From Fibrobacter sp. UWB5 (lineage in GTDB: Bacteria; Fibrobacterota; Fibrobacteria; Fibrobacterales; Fibrobacteraceae): a stretch of DNA of 64,000 bases. The notes beneath the pieces are model-generated. The model did no database searches. It had not been told where the DNA came from and saw only the letters and a program-made list of their open reading frames with translations. Both the position numbers and the translations under genes were made by a program. Shown in pieces: positions 16,100 to 27,584 of this stretch (the first letter of the stretch is position 1; the number at the start of each line of letters is the position of its first letter). Where the stretch lies: NCBI RefSeq assembly GCF_002210295.1, contig NZ_MWQH01000008.1, forward strand, positions 1 to 64,000, read 5' to 3'.

Positions 16100-19000
16100 A
16101 TGCGAAAGTTCGTCGTTTTGTCGACGCTATTATTGGCAAGTTTTTCCCTTGCAAGAGAGATTGTCCCGGAAATGCCGGGTACTTACGGCGCGTGCTACAG
16201 TATTACGACTGTGGAAGAACTTTACGGATACGTTAAGCTCGTTAACGAAGGCGAAGACCCCGATGGGTGCGTTTTGCTTCGCGACGACATTTATGTCAAT
16301 ACGGGTACTGATTTTGAAACGGGGAATGTGGCACAGTGGATTCCCATTGGAACGGCGGAGCACCCTTTTAAAGGCAAGTTTTCGGGAGAATACCATACCA
16401 TTTATGGTATTGCGCAAGATTGTGCGGCAGATTCTGTTGCGGGACTCTTCGGCTATGTTGCCGGAGGAACCGAAGATTCTCCGGTATTGATTGAAAGGCT
16501 TGGCGTTGAAAATACTCGTATTGCGGGATGCAGCGTAGTTGGCGGCTTGGCTGCAGTTGTCGATTCGAATAGTTATGTGTCTGTTAATAATGCCTATAGC
16601 GCAGGAACTTTTGCTGGTGTTTTAACTGCAGCTGGCTCGGTGGAAAAGGGCGTTGTCGGAGGACTTTTTGGCGAAGTTAAGGGCGATGTCTCTATTGAAA
16701 ATAGCCATAGTTCGGCGGCTCTCAAGGGAGTAAAGTTTGGCGGTCTTGTCGGCACTCTCTCGGTAGATTCGCTTCTTCATCTTAAGAATGCATTTAGCCT
16801 TACGGAATATGGCGCTGTCAATGGCAAAGATTTTGAAGGCGCAGAAATTCGGGATAGTGTCCAGTTTGCAAATGCGACTGTCGCAAAACTTTTGTATGAG
16901 TATAATCAATATGGGGCAAATTGGCGCCAGTCATCTGGTAGCACGCATCCGACATTGAGTGAAAAATATGGTGGTGATTTCTGGTACCCGTATACACTGC
17001 ATTACCCTAACGGAGAGATTAAGAGAAGCTGGCATAAGAATGCCGTGGTTCTTGAAGACGGTGATGATAGCACTTGTTATATCGGCTGGTATGAGTCGCC
17101 TACTTTTGAAGGTGAAGCGGAAGAATATGTTTGGGGCACTGCTGAATTATGGACTATAGGCCTCCCACGAGACAAAGATGGTTGGTGTCTTATCGGTAAC
17201 GCAGATGACCTTTATCTTTATGCTAAGGCGTTAAGGGATAAATATAAAAAGTCTATTGATTTTAAGGCGAAACTCACTGCGGATATTGTTGTAAACAAGA
17301 ATGTTCTTGATTCAAAAGGGAATGTGAACAAGGGAACATTCAGGTCGTGGAATCCTATCGAAAACGCTTATTATACCATTGACGGTGACGGTCATGTGAT
17401 TAGTGGCCTTTATTATTCTGGGGAAGGAGATATCTCGTTTATCAAGAATTTTGGTCTCAGGGATAAACCGGAGGATATTTCAATTCGTAACTTGGGGATA
17501 GTTGATTCCTATTTGGAGAGTACGGCTAAGGATAATGTGACGACGGGTTTGTTCTTAAGGGGTAATGGTAATATTACTTTAGAAAAAGTGTTCTTTGAAG
17601 GCACTCTTGCTGCGTCTGGTGAGTATGGGAACGTAAGGGGCTTGTTCAATGCCGTTAACGTGCCGCATGATTTTGTTGTAAAGAATACTCATGTCAAGGG
17701 TGTTTTAAAAGGCTCGGCAACGAGTGGTTTTGGAGGCCAGGTTTTGGCTGAGAATGTTTCTGTACGCGAATCGTATTTTGATGGAATATTATGGGGTGAT
17801 GGTGGCAGCCTTTTTGCGTGGGTGTGCTTGACGGGGACCTCTATGGAACAGCTGGAAAACGTAGAAATCCTAGATTTTTATAGCACTGCGTATAGTCCTT
17901 TGATAAAATACACCTTTGCCAAGACATTGACTTTAGTTAATGTTTATGGACGTTCTCCAGACATGGAATTCAGTTATATCGGAAAGAAAAATATCTCGAA
18001 CTTCTTCGTCATGGATTTAAAATCGGATTCTCACGAAATAACGACTTTCCCGAGCGAAAAATTTAGGGATGGAACGGTTGCTGCTCTTATGCGTCAAAAT
18101 TGCGTATATGGTGCCAACTGTTCCGTATGGGGACAGAATGTGGAAAAAGGGGACACACTTCCGAATTTTAGCGGAACCATAAATTCGTCAAAGTTGAAAT
18201 TTGCCAAATTGACGCTGAAAACCTTTGATGATGATCCGAATGCTTCAAAATATCCTAAGCAGTACTTAAAGGGATTTCAATTGACCCTTCCTGCCGAAGC
18301 AGATGTTATACGCGATGGTTATGTTTTTGCGGGCTGGTATCTTTCTAGCGATTTCTCCGGGAAACCGATTACGACAATCGATTCAACTGAAACGAAAGAT
18401 TTGACTTTGTACGCTAAATTTGTTTCACCGCTAATTATTACGCTGGTTGAATACGAGGGCAAGGAACAGATTGATACTGTAGGAAAGGGAATTGCATGGA
18501 AAACAAAACGTGTGGAGCGCGAAGGCTACGTATTTGCCGGTTGGTACGACAATCCTGATTTTACGGGACCGTTGTATGGTTATGCTACGATTCAAAAAAA
18601 TGACACGTTGTACGCAAAATGGTATAAACCGGAAATTCCGCCCTTGGTGGAGGATTGCTATCAGGTGTCGACTGTAGAACAGCTTTATGGGCTTGATTCT
18701 ATTTATGGGGATAAGACGAGAACAGATGCTTGCGTCGAACTTGTAGACGATATTGTACTCAATAAGAATGTTCTAAAAAAAGATGAATCTTTGAACGATT
18801 CCTTAGAAAATGTATTGACCAAATGGAAACCACCAGTGATTGTTGGCGTGTTTGATGGCAAGGGACATTCTATAAGTGGCTTATACTATGATGAGGAATA
18901 CGCCGTAGCAGGAGTCGGTCTTTTTGAGCGCGCGAACGGGGAAAAAGTTTCCATTCGCAATCTCGGAATAAAAGATGCTTTTATTCGGTGTAACGGAAAT

Positions 19001-20788
19001 GTGGCTGGCGGTATTGTTGGGGTATCTGAAACTGAACTAGAAATTGCCAATAGCTTCTTTGAGGGAACGCTTTATTCTAAGGGCAAATATGGTGCAGGTG
19101 GTCTCGTGGGCGATGCCATTAACAGAGCGTCAAAAGTGATAACAATTGTCAATAGTTACCATATAGGACCCGTTACGAGTGAATATGGTTTTGCTGGTGG
19201 GTTAATCGGTCGATTTAGTCATTACTCGAAGGCAGATCCTTCTTTTGTTGAAGTTGTTAATAGTTTTCATGCAGGTCGTTTGGCAAGTGGTGAAGAAAAT
19301 TACAAAGAATGCAATGAAAAATCTCTTTATTGTGGCATGATGTTTAAATCGGAATATGTGTCCCGAATAGACAATGTGTATTCTTTGGGAAAAATTCCGA
19401 CAGTTTCTCGAAATCATGTGTCTGGGGTGATGAGTTATCCAATCGAAAAGTTTGAAGATGGAACCGTTGCTCAACTACTGCACGATTATAATCAAGACGG
19501 GGTTGACGGTAGCATCTGGGGACAATCTAGTGGCAGAAAGTATCCGGACTTTAGTGGAAATGTCAAGGGGTTCTCTCCTTCTTATGCAAAAATAGAATGG
19601 CACTCTTATAGTAGTGATAAATATCCTTATCCGGCAAAGGTCTTGAAGGGTTCGCAACTTGTCTTGCCGGACCATCGCGAAATGGTTCGAGATGGGTATA
19701 TTTTTGGCGGTTGGTATGACAACGCTGGCTTTATGGGGTCTCCGATTTTTAGTATGAATGTGACTAAGGATGCGGTTCTCTATGCAAATTGGATAGAAGT
19801 AAAAAAGCCTGGTTTGGTAAATGGCTGCTATCAGATTTCGAGTGCGGAAGAACTCTATGGATTTGCTCGTGTTGTGAATCAGGGTGATTCTACAGCGTGT
19901 GGTGAATTGACTCGCAATATTACAATCAATCAGAATGTGCTGGATTCTAACGGGAATCCTCCCCTGGATGCGGAATATGGCTTTGCTCATTGGACTCCGA
20001 TTGGAAATGAAAATTGTCCATTCAGTGGAAAATTTGAAGGCAATGGGTATACCATTAGCGGGTTGTATCAGTATGCTTTGAACGAGTACGGTGGATTGTT
20101 TGGGGTGGTAAATGGTGGCTCTGCGAAGGATCCTGTTTTTATACATCATTTAGGTATTTCGGATTCCTATTTTAGGGGAGGCTTTGACAGTTTCTGGTCT
20201 AATACGGCGTCTGTTGTTGGTGGCGTAAGTGAAAAAAGTTATCTCAAAATATCAAGGGTTTATAGCACAGCTACGGTTGAAAACGGTGGCGGCTTTGTTT
20301 CTACTAACGAAGGAATTCTTGATATTGACAGCTGCTATAGTCTTGGTAAAGGCATTGTTTCTTCGTATGATGCGTCTTATGATGCATTGATAGATAAATC
20401 ATATTCCGGGTATGTAGATCCAATCAGACTGCCCTTGGTGACGAATTCCTATTGCGTTGTGGAATCTCGTTATGATTGCAAACTCATGGATCCAAAGAAT
20501 TTTGATGAGAAAATGTTCGGCTTTGTAGAATCGGATACATCGGGGCATCTTATGCCGTTCACGCCCTTTGTTAACTTGAAAAATCCTCCGGTTGCAATTG
20601 TTGCCTCGGGTAAGCAAATACAAGTCAATGGAGCTGCTCCTGGTCAAAAGTACGCCGTTTTGGACATGCAGGGACGTGTTATTTATCAGGGTGTTGCCGA
20701 AATATCGAATTTTGTGCTGAATATACCTCGTTCTGGCAAGTATATCGTGCGTGTTGGAAAGGCGATGCGGCCGGTTTTGGTTAAATAG
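16100..20788 (+). CDS. Giant modular exported surface protein with T9SS-like C-terminal tail
   Basis: This 1562-residue protein has a signal peptide (KFVVLSTLLLASFSLA) and a modular body. Four copies of a module begin with a Cys followed by a pattern like YQISSAEELYG (near residues 32, 363, 853 and 1243). In three of them a DIVLNKNVL-like strand follows. The modules contain GLUG-like glycine-rich turns (GGLFG, GGLVG), pointing to a beta-helix. Three Listeria-Bacteroides (InlB B-like) repeats with a GYVFAGWY core occur near residues 740, 809 and 1199. The last 75 residues (AVLDMQGRVIYQG) resemble type IX secretion C-terminal signals. It probably sits on the cell surface, perhaps in adhesion. 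GGAGGATAT precedes the ATG at 16100; an earlier in-frame ATG at 16064 has no ribosome site. Confidence 0.8.
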   Translation: MRKFVVLSTLLLASFSLAREIVPEMPGTYGACYSITTVEELYGYVKLVNEGEDPDGCVLLRDDIYVNTGTDFETGNVAQWIPIGTAEHPFKGKFSGEYHTIYGIAQDCAADSVAGLFGYVAGGTEDSPVLIERLGVENTRIAGCSVVGGLAAVVDSNSYVSVNNAYSAGTFAGVLTAAGSVEKGVVGGLFGEVKGDVSIENSHSSAALKGVKFGGLVGTLSVDSLLHLKNAFSLTEYGAVNGKDFEGAEIRDSVQFANATVAKLLYEYNQYGANWRQSSGSTHPTLSEKYGGDFWYPYTLHYPNGEIKRSWHKNAVVLEDGDDSTCYIGWYESPTFEGEAEEYVWGTAELWTIGLPRDKDGWCLIGNADDLYLYAKALRDKYKKSIDFKAKLTADIVVNKNVLDSKGNVNKGTFRSWNPIENAYYTIDGDGHVISGLYYSGEGDISFIKNFGLRDKPEDISIRNLGIVDSYLESTAKDNVTTGLFLRGNGNITLEKVFFEGTLAASGEYGNVRGLFNAVNVPHDFVVKNTHVKGVLKGSATSGFGGQVLAENVSVRESYFDGILWGDGGSLFAWVCLTGTSMEQLENVEILDFYSTAYSPLIKYTFAKTLTLVNVYGRSPDMEFSYIGKKNISNFFVMDLKSDSHEITTFPSEKFRDGTVAALMRQNCVYGANCSVWGQNVEKGDTLPNFSGTINSSKLKFAKLTLKTFDDDPNASKYPKQYLKGFQLTLPAEADVIRDGYVFAGWYLSSDFSGKPITTIDSTETKDLTLYAKFVSPLIITLVEYEGKEQIDTVGKGIAWKTKRVEREGYVFAGWYDNPDFTGPLYGYATIQKNDTLYAKWYKPEIPPLVEDCYQVSTVEQLYGLDSIYGDKTRTDACVELVDDIVLNKNVLKKDESLNDSLENVLTKWKPPVIVGVFDGKGHSISGLYYDEEYAVAGVGLFERANGEKVSIRNLGIKDAFIRCNGNVAGGIVGVSETELEIANSFFEGTLYSKGKYGAGGLVGDAINRASKVITIVNSYHIGPVTSEYGFAGGLIGRFSHYSKADPSFVEVVNSFHAGRLASGEENYKECNEKSLYCGMMFKSEYVSRIDNVYSLGKIPTVSRNHVSGVMSYPIEKFEDGTVAQLLHDYNQDGVDGSIWGQSSGRKYPDFSGNVKGFSPSYAKIEWHSYSSDKYPYPAKVLKGSQLVLPDHREMVRDGYIFGGWYDNAGFMGSPIFSMNVTKDAVLYANWIEVKKPGLVNGCYQISSAEELYGFARVVNQGDSTACGELTRNITINQNVLDSNGNPPLDAEYGFAHWTPIGNENCPFSGKFEGNGYTISGLYQYALNEYGGLFGVVNGGSAKDPVFIHHLGISDSYFRGGFDSFWSNTASVVGGVSEKSYLKISRVYSTATVENGGGFVSTNEGILDIDSCYSLGKGIVSSYDASYDALIDKSYSGYVDPIRLPLVTNSYCVVESRYDCKLMDPKNFDEKMFGFVESDTSGHLMPFTPFVNLKNPPVAIVASGKQIQVNGAAPGQKYAVLDMQGRVIYQGVAEISNFVLNIPRSGKYIVRVGKAMRPVLVK

Positions 20789-20890
20789 TCGTGATTCAAA
20801 ACACTGGATTTTGCAAAAAATGAAAAAATGAGCAGAAAGGCTTGTTTTTAGGATAGTGTTAATTTATATTGAATCGTGTAGGAGGTTTAC

Positions 20891-21838
20891 GTGAAAAAGT
20901 TTTTGTCCTGTTGTGCGGCCTTTTCGTTTGCTCTTTTGGCTTGCGGTGACGATTCCTCGTCGGATTCTAACGGGAATCACGTTTCTGCAGGATCCAACAA
21001 AAATGTTGACCTTCGGATGGTAAGCAAATGCCTTGACGATGGTTTGGGCGTCTTGGCTAAAAAGGCTGGTTCTGAAGAACTTGACAAGGCGTATCTGACT
21101 CAAGACGAAGACGGTAACTATCAGGTTTTGGTTCCTGAATTGAACGACTACTGCGATGTGGATGCCCGTTTTAGGTCAAAACGTTCTGGCGATACCTTGG
21201 AAATTTGGTTCAATCTGGAAGAAGCCGCCGTGACAAACTGCATGTGCATCAAGGATCACCTGTTCAGCATTAAGTCAAGCGATGCCGATGCCAAGTATTT
21301 CAAGTATTCTGGCGATGTCTTCGAGATAACGTCTGAGCCGGCGCCTGAAAGGCCCGAAATCGAGGAACCGACAATTCCCGATGCGCCGGAATTTGACGAG
21401 TCTGAACCGCACCAGCACACGACTGATGTGATTGGTAAGTGCAGGAGCGGCTCTGTTGACGATGAATCTCTTTTGAGCTATAAATATATCGATGTTGCCG
21501 GATGGAATGATTATTCGGAGACGACAGAAAACGGATCAATTCCTCTTGCCCTAAAGTACGAAGACGAAGGTGACGCAGTCCTTGTCATGGAGACTTCGTT
21601 CAGTTGCGATGAATATGTTTCTAGCGTGAATGTTTTTGTTTCGAATGACACGCTCTTTGTGAAACCTAAGATAAGCAAAGATGAATCGGTGAAATTGCCC
21701 CCGGGTGAAGGCTGCGCCTGCTTTACGCGCTCTTCAATCGTTCTTAAAAATGAAGGCGCTTATGCCGAAGCAAAGTACATGGTCTTTGGAAACCACATGG
21801 AATACGTGTATACATTGAAGCCCGGAATTGAAAAATAA
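20891..21838 (+). CDS. Lipoprotein with internally duplicated Cys-rich domain
   Basis: This 315-residue protein has a lipoprotein signal with lipobox LLAC (Cys18), followed by a Ser/Asp-rich spacer typical of Fibrobacter lipoproteins. The body appears to be an ancient duplication. Both halves (about 38-150 and 180-312) contain a short Cys-x-Cys motif (NCMC and GCAC) before a helix or strand ending in an AKY pattern, joined by a Pro/Glu-rich linker. No known domain was recognised. The start is GTG with an excellent GGAGG ribosome site 5 bases away. It follows the giant surface protein by about 100 bases with no clear terminator between, so the two may be co-transcribed. Confidence 0.7.
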   Translation: MKKFLSCCAAFSFALLACGDDSSSDSNGNHVSAGSNKNVDLRMVSKCLDDGLGVLAKKAGSEELDKAYLTQDEDGNYQVLVPELNDYCDVDARFRSKRSGDTLEIWFNLEEAAVTNCMCIKDHLFSIKSSDADAKYFKYSGDVFEITSEPAPERPEIEEPTIPDAPEFDESEPHQHTTDVIGKCRSGSVDDESLLSYKYIDVAGWNDYSETTENGSIPLALKYEDEGDAVLVMETSFSCDEYVSSVNVFVSNDTLFVKPKISKDESVKLPPGEGCACFTRSSIVLKNEGAYAEAKYMVFGNHMEYVYTLKPGIEK

Positions 21839-21865
21839 TCATCCTAAAGCTCCTTGGAATGATTA

Positions 21866-21894
21866 GCGCACCCCTTTGGGGGTGCGTTCTTTTT
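21866..21894 (+). terminator. Intrinsic terminator after the duplicated-domain lipoprotein
   Basis: A GCACCCC / GGGGTGC stem with a tight loop is followed by a T-rich stretch, 28 bases after the stop codon and just before the convergent helicase gene. Confidence 0.8.
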
Positions 21895-21904
21895 ATAGCG
21901 GCTG

Positions 21905-24505
21905 CTAGACTTCGCCGATGCGGGCCATTTTAAGGAGCGGCATGCCGGCTTCGCGGCACTCGGCGAGGTCGATATCGAAATCGATGCTCCAGTCGTTGAA
22001 ATCTTCTTCGTCTTGCAGCATTTGCTGGATATGCATTATGTTGCCTTCGTAAGTCACAATCGTGTGCCGCAGCGAACGTCCTTCGACGTCGAGGCGGAAA
22101 TTGTGGTGTTCCGCGGTGTAGGCGGCCATGATTTCGAGCAGACGCGGCTCCGTCCAGGGTTTGCCTTCGCCGTCTACGAGCATTTGGCCTTCGGCGAGGT
22201 CGTCGGCGAGCAAGTCCAAGACGTCGCTGTAGGCCTGCTTTTGCAAGGCGCTCATGAGCTGGAAGATGCGCTGACGAACCATGGTGAGGAAACGCTTCTT
22301 GTCGTAGGTAATGTCGGCGGCAATCTTGTCTGCGCCAAAGGCGGTTTCCTGTTCGGTGGCGCCTGCGGCTTCCATGCGCTTCTGGTAGTCTTCGGGGTGG
22401 GCCATCTTTTCCCATTCTTCGAGCAGGCTCGAGTCCGTGCGGCGAATCATGTCGCCGAGGTAATCTTGCATGTCGAGGAGTTCTTCGTTCTTGTAGCCGT
22501 CGGGAACAGTCTGCGAAAGCACCTTGTAGACGTTATTCAAATGCCGGAGCAAAATGGCTTCCATGCGCTGTAGGCCGTATTGCTTGACGTACCCGCTGAA
22601 GGTGCTGAAATTTTCGAACATTTCGCGGGCGATGCTCTTGGGCTCGATATTTACATCTACCCAAGGATGCTGTTCCGAAAATTCGTTGAAGGTGTCGTAA
22701 ATAAAGTCGCGCAGGGGCTTGGGGTATTCCACCTTCTCAATTTCTTCCATGCGCTGGTTGAATTCCATGCCTTGGGCCTTGAGCTCGTCAAGTCTTGCGT
22801 TGCGAGCCCTGTTCTGCTGGATGCGCAGAATGGTTTCGGGATTTTCAACGATGCTTTCGCACAAAGTAATAACGTCTAGGGCGTATTCGGGACTTTCACG
22901 GTCCAGTTTCGGGAGCGTGTCTACCAAGTACAGCGAAAGCGGCTGGTTCATGGAAAAGTCGTCTTGCAAGTCCATGTTGACGCGCAGGTGGCTGTAACCT
23001 TCGGCAATGGGCGTAGTAAATTCGATAATGTGCTTTTCGACAAGGCTTCTGAAAAGTTGGAAAGCGCGGTGGTTGAGCTGCTTTTTGCTGGCCGCACTTT
23101 CGTGACAGTCCTTGAGCAAGTTGCGCATGGCGCGGCAGCCGTCCGTGGGACGGCTCAAAATGTTGAGGAGCATTCCGTGGCTCACCTGGAAACTGGATGT
23201 CAGCGGTTCCGGAGCGGCGGCAATCAAACGCTTGAAGGTGCTTTCGTCAAAGGGAACGTAGCCATGTTCGGGCGGTTTCTTTTTCTGGAATTTTTTGCCG
23301 GTCTGCTTGGTTTTGGCTTCCAGTTTCAAGTTCTCGATTACATGTTCGGGCGCCTGCGCCACCACGTAGCCGATGTCGTCGAAGCCCTTGCGGCCGGCGC
23401 GGCCTGCAATCTGGTGAAAGTCGCGGGCGGTCAGAATCGCCGTCTTGTCACCGCTGTATTTGCAGAGCTGCGTAAACAGAACCGTTCGAATCGGAACGTT
23501 TACTCCCACGCCGAGCGTGTCGGTACCGCAAATGACCTTGAGCAAGCCTTTCTGTGCGAGCTTTTCGCAGAGAATGCGGTACTTGGGCAAAAGTCCTGCG
23601 TGATGGAGCCCGATGCCCTGCTTGAGCCAGCGCTTGACTTCGGGCCCGTAGGGGCTGCTGAAGCGCATTTCTTTAATCGCTTCGTTAATGGCCTGCTTTT
23701 CTTCTTTATTGCAGAGATCCAGGCTCATGAAATTCTGGGCGTTGGTGGCTGCGGCAGCCTGCGTAAAATGCACTACGTAAACGGGCGCCTTGCCGCTGGA
23801 CACGAGCTTTTGCACCGTGTTTGAAATTTCGGTTTCGGAATAGCTGAAATCAAGCGGAACCGGACGCTGCGAAGACCTTACGGTGACCGATTCGCGGCCC
23901 GTGTGTTTGGTCATGTCGCGTTCAAAGAATTCAGTGGCGCCGACGGTAGCGCTCATGAGCAGGAATCTTGCCTGCGGAAGCGTGAGCAGCGGAACCTGCC
24001 AAGCGACACCGCGTTCCTTGTCGGAATAGTAATGGAATTCGTCCATGACCACGTCGGTAATCGTGAGCATTCCGCCTTCACTTAGCGCCATGTTACTCAG
24101 GATTTCGGCGGTACAGCAAAGGATAGGGGCGTCATGATTGACGGTTGCGTCACCTGTCGAGAGACCTACATTCTCGGCGCCGAATTCCTTGCAGAGCGCC
24201 ATCCATTTTTCGTTGACCAGGGCCTTGATGGGGCAGGTGTAAACGCTGCGGCGCCCGTGTGCCAAACTGTCAAAATGGAGTGCCAGGGCCACCATGGATT
24301 TCCCGGAGCCCGTGGGGGTATTGAGGATGACGTTTTTGCCGTCCAAAAGCTCAAGGATGGCCTCTTCTTGAGCGGGGTAGAGCGTGGTGCCGCGGGATTC
24401 TGCCCATGCCATGAACGCGTCCAATAGGGTCTCGGCGCCTTCGCCTGCGTTAAAAGGGGTTTGGGGCAAGAAATCTTTCAATGTTTTGCGGGCGTTTTCA
24501 CTCAT
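21905..24505 (-). CDS. Ski2-like DEAD/DEAH-box helicase with C-terminal DUF3516-like region
   Basis: This 866-residue superfamily 2 helicase has Walker A TPTGSGKS at residues 63-70, motif II as DEFH at 155-158, motif III as MSATVG, and motif VI as [10 protein letters not shown]. The motif set and spacing are those of the Ski2/Mtr4-like branch, which unwinds structured RNA. The long C-terminal region of about 400 residues is helical and resembles DUF3516, found after such helicases in bacteria. A role in RNA processing or decay is likely but unproven. The start at 24505 gives a normal N terminus. It has no Shine-Dalgarno sequence, and TATCTT sits 7 bases upstream. An in-frame start at 24580 would add 25 residues of unlikely sequence. 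Confidence 0.8.
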   Translation of the reverse strand: MSENARKTLKDFLPQTPFNAGEGAETLLDAFMAWAESRGTTLYPAQEEAILELLDGKNVILNTPTGSGKSMVALALHFDSLAHGRRSVYTCPIKALVNEKWMALCKEFGAENVGLSTGDATVNHDAPILCCTAEILSNMALSEGGMLTITDVVMDEFHYYSDKERGVAWQVPLLTLPQARFLLMSATVGATEFFERDMTKHTGRESVTVRSSQRPVPLDFSYSETEISNTVQKLVSSGKAPVYVVHFTQAAAATNAQNFMSLDLCNKEEKQAINEAIKEMRFSSPYGPEVKRWLKQGIGLHHAGLLPKYRILCEKLAQKGLLKVICGTDTLGVGVNVPIRTVLFTQLCKYSGDKTAILTARDFHQIAGRAGRKGFDDIGYVVAQAPEHVIENLKLEAKTKQTGKKFQKKKPPEHGYVPFDESTFKRLIAAAPEPLTSSFQVSHGMLLNILSRPTDGCRAMRNLLKDCHESAASKKQLNHRAFQLFRSLVEKHIIEFTTPIAEGYSHLRVNMDLQDDFSMNQPLSLYLVDTLPKLDRESPEYALDVITLCESIVENPETILRIQQNRARNARLDELKAQGMEFNQRMEEIEKVEYPKPLRDFIYDTFNEFSEQHPWVDVNIEPKSIAREMFENFSTFSGYVKQYGLQRMEAILLRHLNNVYKVLSQTVPDGYKNEELLDMQDYLGDMIRRTDSSLLEEWEKMAHPEDYQKRMEAAGATEQETAFGADKIAADITYDKKRFLTMVRQRIFQLMSALQKQAYSDVLDLLADDLAEGQMLVDGEGKPWTEPRLLEIMAAYTAEHHNFRLDVEGRSLRHTIVTYEGNIMHIQQMLQDEEDFNDWSIDFDIDLAECREAGMPLLKMARIGEV

Positions 24506-24512
24506 AAAGCCA

Positions 24513-24518
24513 AAGATA
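24513..24518 (-). promoter_or_regulatory. Putative -10 element for leaderless start of the helicase gene
   Basis: On the minus strand TATCTT ends 7 bases before the ATG at 24505. No ribosome site is present. Confidence 0.35.
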
Positions 24519-24582
24519 GATATTTGTGGGTAAGTCTGTTTTTCTAAATTGTAGGTGTATTGAGTCTGAAGGAATTCCATTT

Positions 24583-26679
24583 ATGGCAACAAAGAAAAAA
24601 GAAGAAACCGACCTCGGTGAATTTTTGAAGGAGCTTGCTAAGAATTGGTACATCATGGTACCTTGTATTCTTTTGGCAGGTGCGGTTGGCGCGTTTGTCG
24701 CCCAATGGATCCGGCCGGTTTATCAAGTAGATGCCTTGCTGCAGATTGAAGCGAAGAGCAACAAGAGTGCAGGCCTGGTGGGCGGACTTGGAAATCTCTT
24801 TGCGACCAATAGCCCGGCTGAAACCGAAATGGAACTCATCAAGAGCCGTCAGGTGATGGGCTCTGCCGTCGAAAAGATGCGCCTTGACCTGGTTGCCGAA
24901 CCTTTGAACAAGCTGGACCGCTTGCTGCATAAGGAAGGCCGCGTCGACTTGATGAACTTTAGCTACAATAAGGAATTGCTTCCGACCGATTTCCGCGATG
25001 AGCCCTGGTTCCTTGAAATGAGGGATTCCTTGGGCAACTTTAATCTTTATGACTATAAGGATAGCCTGGTGCTTTCGGGTGCGGTGGGCCAGACTTATCA
25101 TTTTGAGTATGCGGGCGATTCGGCTGCTTTCGGCATTTTCAAGGCTGAAGTCCGCGAAGGACAGCGCTTTGCCGTGTCCAAGCTGAAACGCTTGGATGCC
25201 ATTGGCCTGTTCCGCTCTGCCTTTGACGTCAAGGAAAAAGGCAAGAAGACGGGAATTCTTGAATTTTCGTACCAGGACATTTATGCAGACCGCGCTGTTG
25301 AAATTCTGAACGAGGTGGCGTCTTCTTACTTGCGCCAGAATGTGGAAGAACGCAACGCCGAAGCGCAGAAGACTCTTGAATTTTTGGAAAAGCAGTTGCC
25401 CGATGTCAAGGCCCAGATGGATTCGTCTCTCTTGAACTTGAATACCTACCGCAATCAGGTGGGCTCGGTGGATATTAACGCTGAAACGCAGTTGGTACTC
25501 CAGCGCCGTATGCGACTGCAACAGGATATCCTTTCGCTGCAGCAGAAGAAGCAAGAAGCCATTCGTCTGTTCCATTCCGAACACCCGACGGTGAAGACTC
25601 TGGAAGACCAGGAAAACGCCCTGCGTCGCGAGTTGGCTGGTACCTCTAGCGAAGTGAAGAAACTGCCTGCTACCCAGCAAGAAGTACTTAAACTCCAGAA
25701 CGAAGTGGAATTGACCAAGGTCATGTACACCTCCTTGCTGAACAATATCCAGCAATTGCGCCTGGTGTCTGCCGGCGAAGTTGGCTCTGTGCGCGTCGTG
25801 GACTTTGCTGAACAGGTGACCAAGCCTGCGAAACCCAAGAAGCGCGTGATTCTTTGCATGGCCCTGTTCCTCGGATTCTTGCTTGGCGCCATGTTGGTGT
25901 CGATCAAGTCGAAGTTCAGCAGCGGCGTGAAGAGCGCTTCGTTCATCGAAAAGGAAACGGGCTATACCGTTTACGCCAAGGTACCTAAGGGCAACCCCAA
26001 GGGAACCAAGGGTACAAGGCCGCTTGCAGTGGTGGAACCGGACGATGTCGCGGTGGAATCTCTGCGTGCCCTCCGTTCTTCTCTGGAATTCTCCATGATG
26101 GACGAAGGCGGCTCCGTGGTGGGCGTGAGCGGCTTGATTCCGGGCGTGGGCAAGAGCTTTATCTCGGTGAACCTGGCTGCGTTGTTTGCGGGCCTTGGCA
26201 AGAGAGTGCTGCTGATCGATGCGGACCTTCGTAAGGGTAGACTCCACAAGGAATTCGGCATTAAGCGTGGCAATGGACTTTCCCAGGTTCTGTTGCGCGA
26301 AGTGAAGGTTGAAGATGTCATCCACAAGACGGAAGTCGAAAACCTGTTCGTGGTGCCTTGCGGCAATGTTCCGGCGAACCCGGCTGAATTGCTCGGCTCC
26401 AAGCACTACGCCGAACTGATTGAAGAATTCAAGAATAGCTATGATCTCGTGATTGTCGATACTCCGCCGATTATGCTGGTGACGGACGCTGCTCTCGCTT
26501 GCCGCGTTGCCGCCCAGATCGTGATGGTGATCGAATACAACAAGCATTCTATCGAAGCAATCAAGGATGGTATGGCGCAGATCCTCAAGGGCAATTCCAG
26601 CGCCCATGCGTCGATCGTAATCAACAAGTATGAACACAGCCGCACTGAAGGGTATGGCTACAAATACGGGAAGTACTAA
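24583..26679 (+). CDS. Wzc-like polysaccharide co-polymerase / bacterial tyrosine autokinase
   Basis: This 698-residue inner-membrane protein has a Wzz-type chain-length domain between two membrane helices (about 24-45 and 422-442), with a large periplasmic coiled-coil region. A cytoplasmic BY-kinase domain follows. The kinase has Walker [10 protein letters not shown] at 517-525, Walker A' with [11 protein letters not shown] near 547, and Walker B VDTPP near 625. The C terminus ends in a tyrosine cluster (GYGYKYGKY), the normal autophosphorylation site. Such proteins control assembly and export of capsule or exopolysaccharide. GAAGGA supports the ATG at 24583. Its stop codon overlaps the rmlA start by one base, tying the kinase to dTDP-sugar supply. 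Confidence 0.9.
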   Translation: MATKKKEETDLGEFLKELAKNWYIMVPCILLAGAVGAFVAQWIRPVYQVDALLQIEAKSNKSAGLVGGLGNLFATNSPAETEMELIKSRQVMGSAVEKMRLDLVAEPLNKLDRLLHKEGRVDLMNFSYNKELLPTDFRDEPWFLEMRDSLGNFNLYDYKDSLVLSGAVGQTYHFEYAGDSAAFGIFKAEVREGQRFAVSKLKRLDAIGLFRSAFDVKEKGKKTGILEFSYQDIYADRAVEILNEVASSYLRQNVEERNAEAQKTLEFLEKQLPDVKAQMDSSLLNLNTYRNQVGSVDINAETQLVLQRRMRLQQDILSLQQKKQEAIRLFHSEHPTVKTLEDQENALRRELAGTSSEVKKLPATQQEVLKLQNEVELTKVMYTSLLNNIQQLRLVSAGEVGSVRVVDFAEQVTKPAKPKKRVILCMALFLGFLLGAMLVSIKSKFSSGVKSASFIEKETGYTVYAKVPKGNPKGTKGTRPLAVVEPDDVAVESLRALRSSLEFSMMDEGGSVVGVSGLIPGVGKSFISVNLAALFAGLGKRVLLIDADLRKGRLHKEFGIKRGNGLSQVLLREVKVEDVIHKTEVENLFVVPCGNVPANPAELLGSKHYAELIEEFKNSYDLVIVDTPPIMLVTDAALACRVAAQIVMVIEYNKHSIEAIKDGMAQILKGNSSAHASIVINKYEHSRTEGYGYKYGKY

Positions 26680-27566
26680 TGAAAGGAATCGTGCTCGCCG
26701 GAGGCTCCGGTACCAGACTCTACCCGCTGACCATGGTGACCAGTAAGCAGCTGTTGCCTGTTTACGACAAGCCCATGATCTACTACCCGCTTTCGACGCT
26801 CATGCTTGCGGGCATTCGCGACATCTTGATTATTTCGACTCCGACGGACTTGCCGAACTTTGAACGCCTGCTCGGTGACGGTTCCTCGATGGGCCTGAAC
26901 TTGAGCTACAAGGTGCAGCCGAGCCCCGATGGTCTTGCCCAGGCCTTTATTCTGGGCGAAGAATTTATCGGCAACGATTGCTGCGCCATGGTGCTTGGCG
27001 ACAACATCTTCTACGGTAACGGCTTTAGCCCGCTCCTGAAGGCGGCCGTGAAGAATGCCGAACAGAATGGCCGCGCCAGCGTGTTCGGTTACTATGTGGA
27101 AGACCCGGAACGCTTTGGCGTGGTGGAATTTGACGAATCGGGCAAGGTGATTTCGGTGGAAGAAAAGCCGAAGGAACCCAAGAGCAACTACGCCATTACC
27201 GGACTTTATTTCTACGACAATCGCGTGTCGGGCTTTGCCAAGGCCCAGAAGCCGAGCGCCCGTGGCGAACTTGAAATTACGGACTTGAACCGCGTGTATT
27301 TGGACAAGGGCGAACTCGACGTGAAACTCTTGGGCCGAGGTTTTGCCTGGCTTGATACCGGAACCATGGACAGCCTGATCGAAGCGGGCGAGTTCGTGAA
27401 GATGGTGGAAAAACGCCAGGGTATCCAGATTTCTGCAGTCGAAGAAATCGCCTACATCAACGGCTGGATTACCAAGGAAAAACTCCTGGAATCTGCCGCC
27501 AAGTACGGAAAGTCTCCTTACGGCCAGCACCTGCGCAAGGTCGCCGAAGGCAAGATCCGTTACTAA
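26679..27566 (+). CDS. rmlA: Glucose-1-phosphate thymidylyltransferase
   Basis: This 295-residue enzyme makes dTDP-glucose from dTTP and glucose-1-phosphate, the first step to dTDP-rhamnose and related sugars. The nucleotide-binding signature [11 protein letters not shown] is at residues 8-18, followed by [12 protein letters not shown] with the catalytic Lys. Later motifs [31 protein letters not shown] and [12 protein letters not shown] all match RmlA. Length is typical (about 290). It is translationally coupled to the upstream Wzc-like kinase through a TAATG overlap. The other dTDP-rhamnose genes (rmlBCD) are not in this window. Confidence 0.95.
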   Translation: MKGIVLAGGSGTRLYPLTMVTSKQLLPVYDKPMIYYPLSTLMLAGIRDILIISTPTDLPNFERLLGDGSSMGLNLSYKVQPSPDGLAQAFILGEEFIGNDCCAMVLGDNIFYGNGFSPLLKAAVKNAEQNGRASVFGYYVEDPERFGVVEFDESGKVISVEEKPKEPKSNYAITGLYFYDNRVSGFAKAQKPSARGELEITDLNRVYLDKGELDVKLLGRGFAWLDTGTMDSLIEAGEFVKMVEKRQGIQISAVEEIAYINGWITKEKLLESAAKYGKSPYGQHLRKVAEGKIRY

Positions 27567-27584
27567 TTGAATTGCGGACAATTG

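Noticed and set aside
16100-20788. CRISPR-like repeats in the giant protein gene
   Set aside because: The repeats are hundreds of bases apart and encode protein modules with diverged DNA sequence.
24544-26637. Long open frame on the minus strand opposite the Wzc-like gene (697 codons)
   Set aside because: It has no recognisable domain, is unusually rich in His, Arg and Gln, and mirrors the codon pattern of the clear gene on the other strand.
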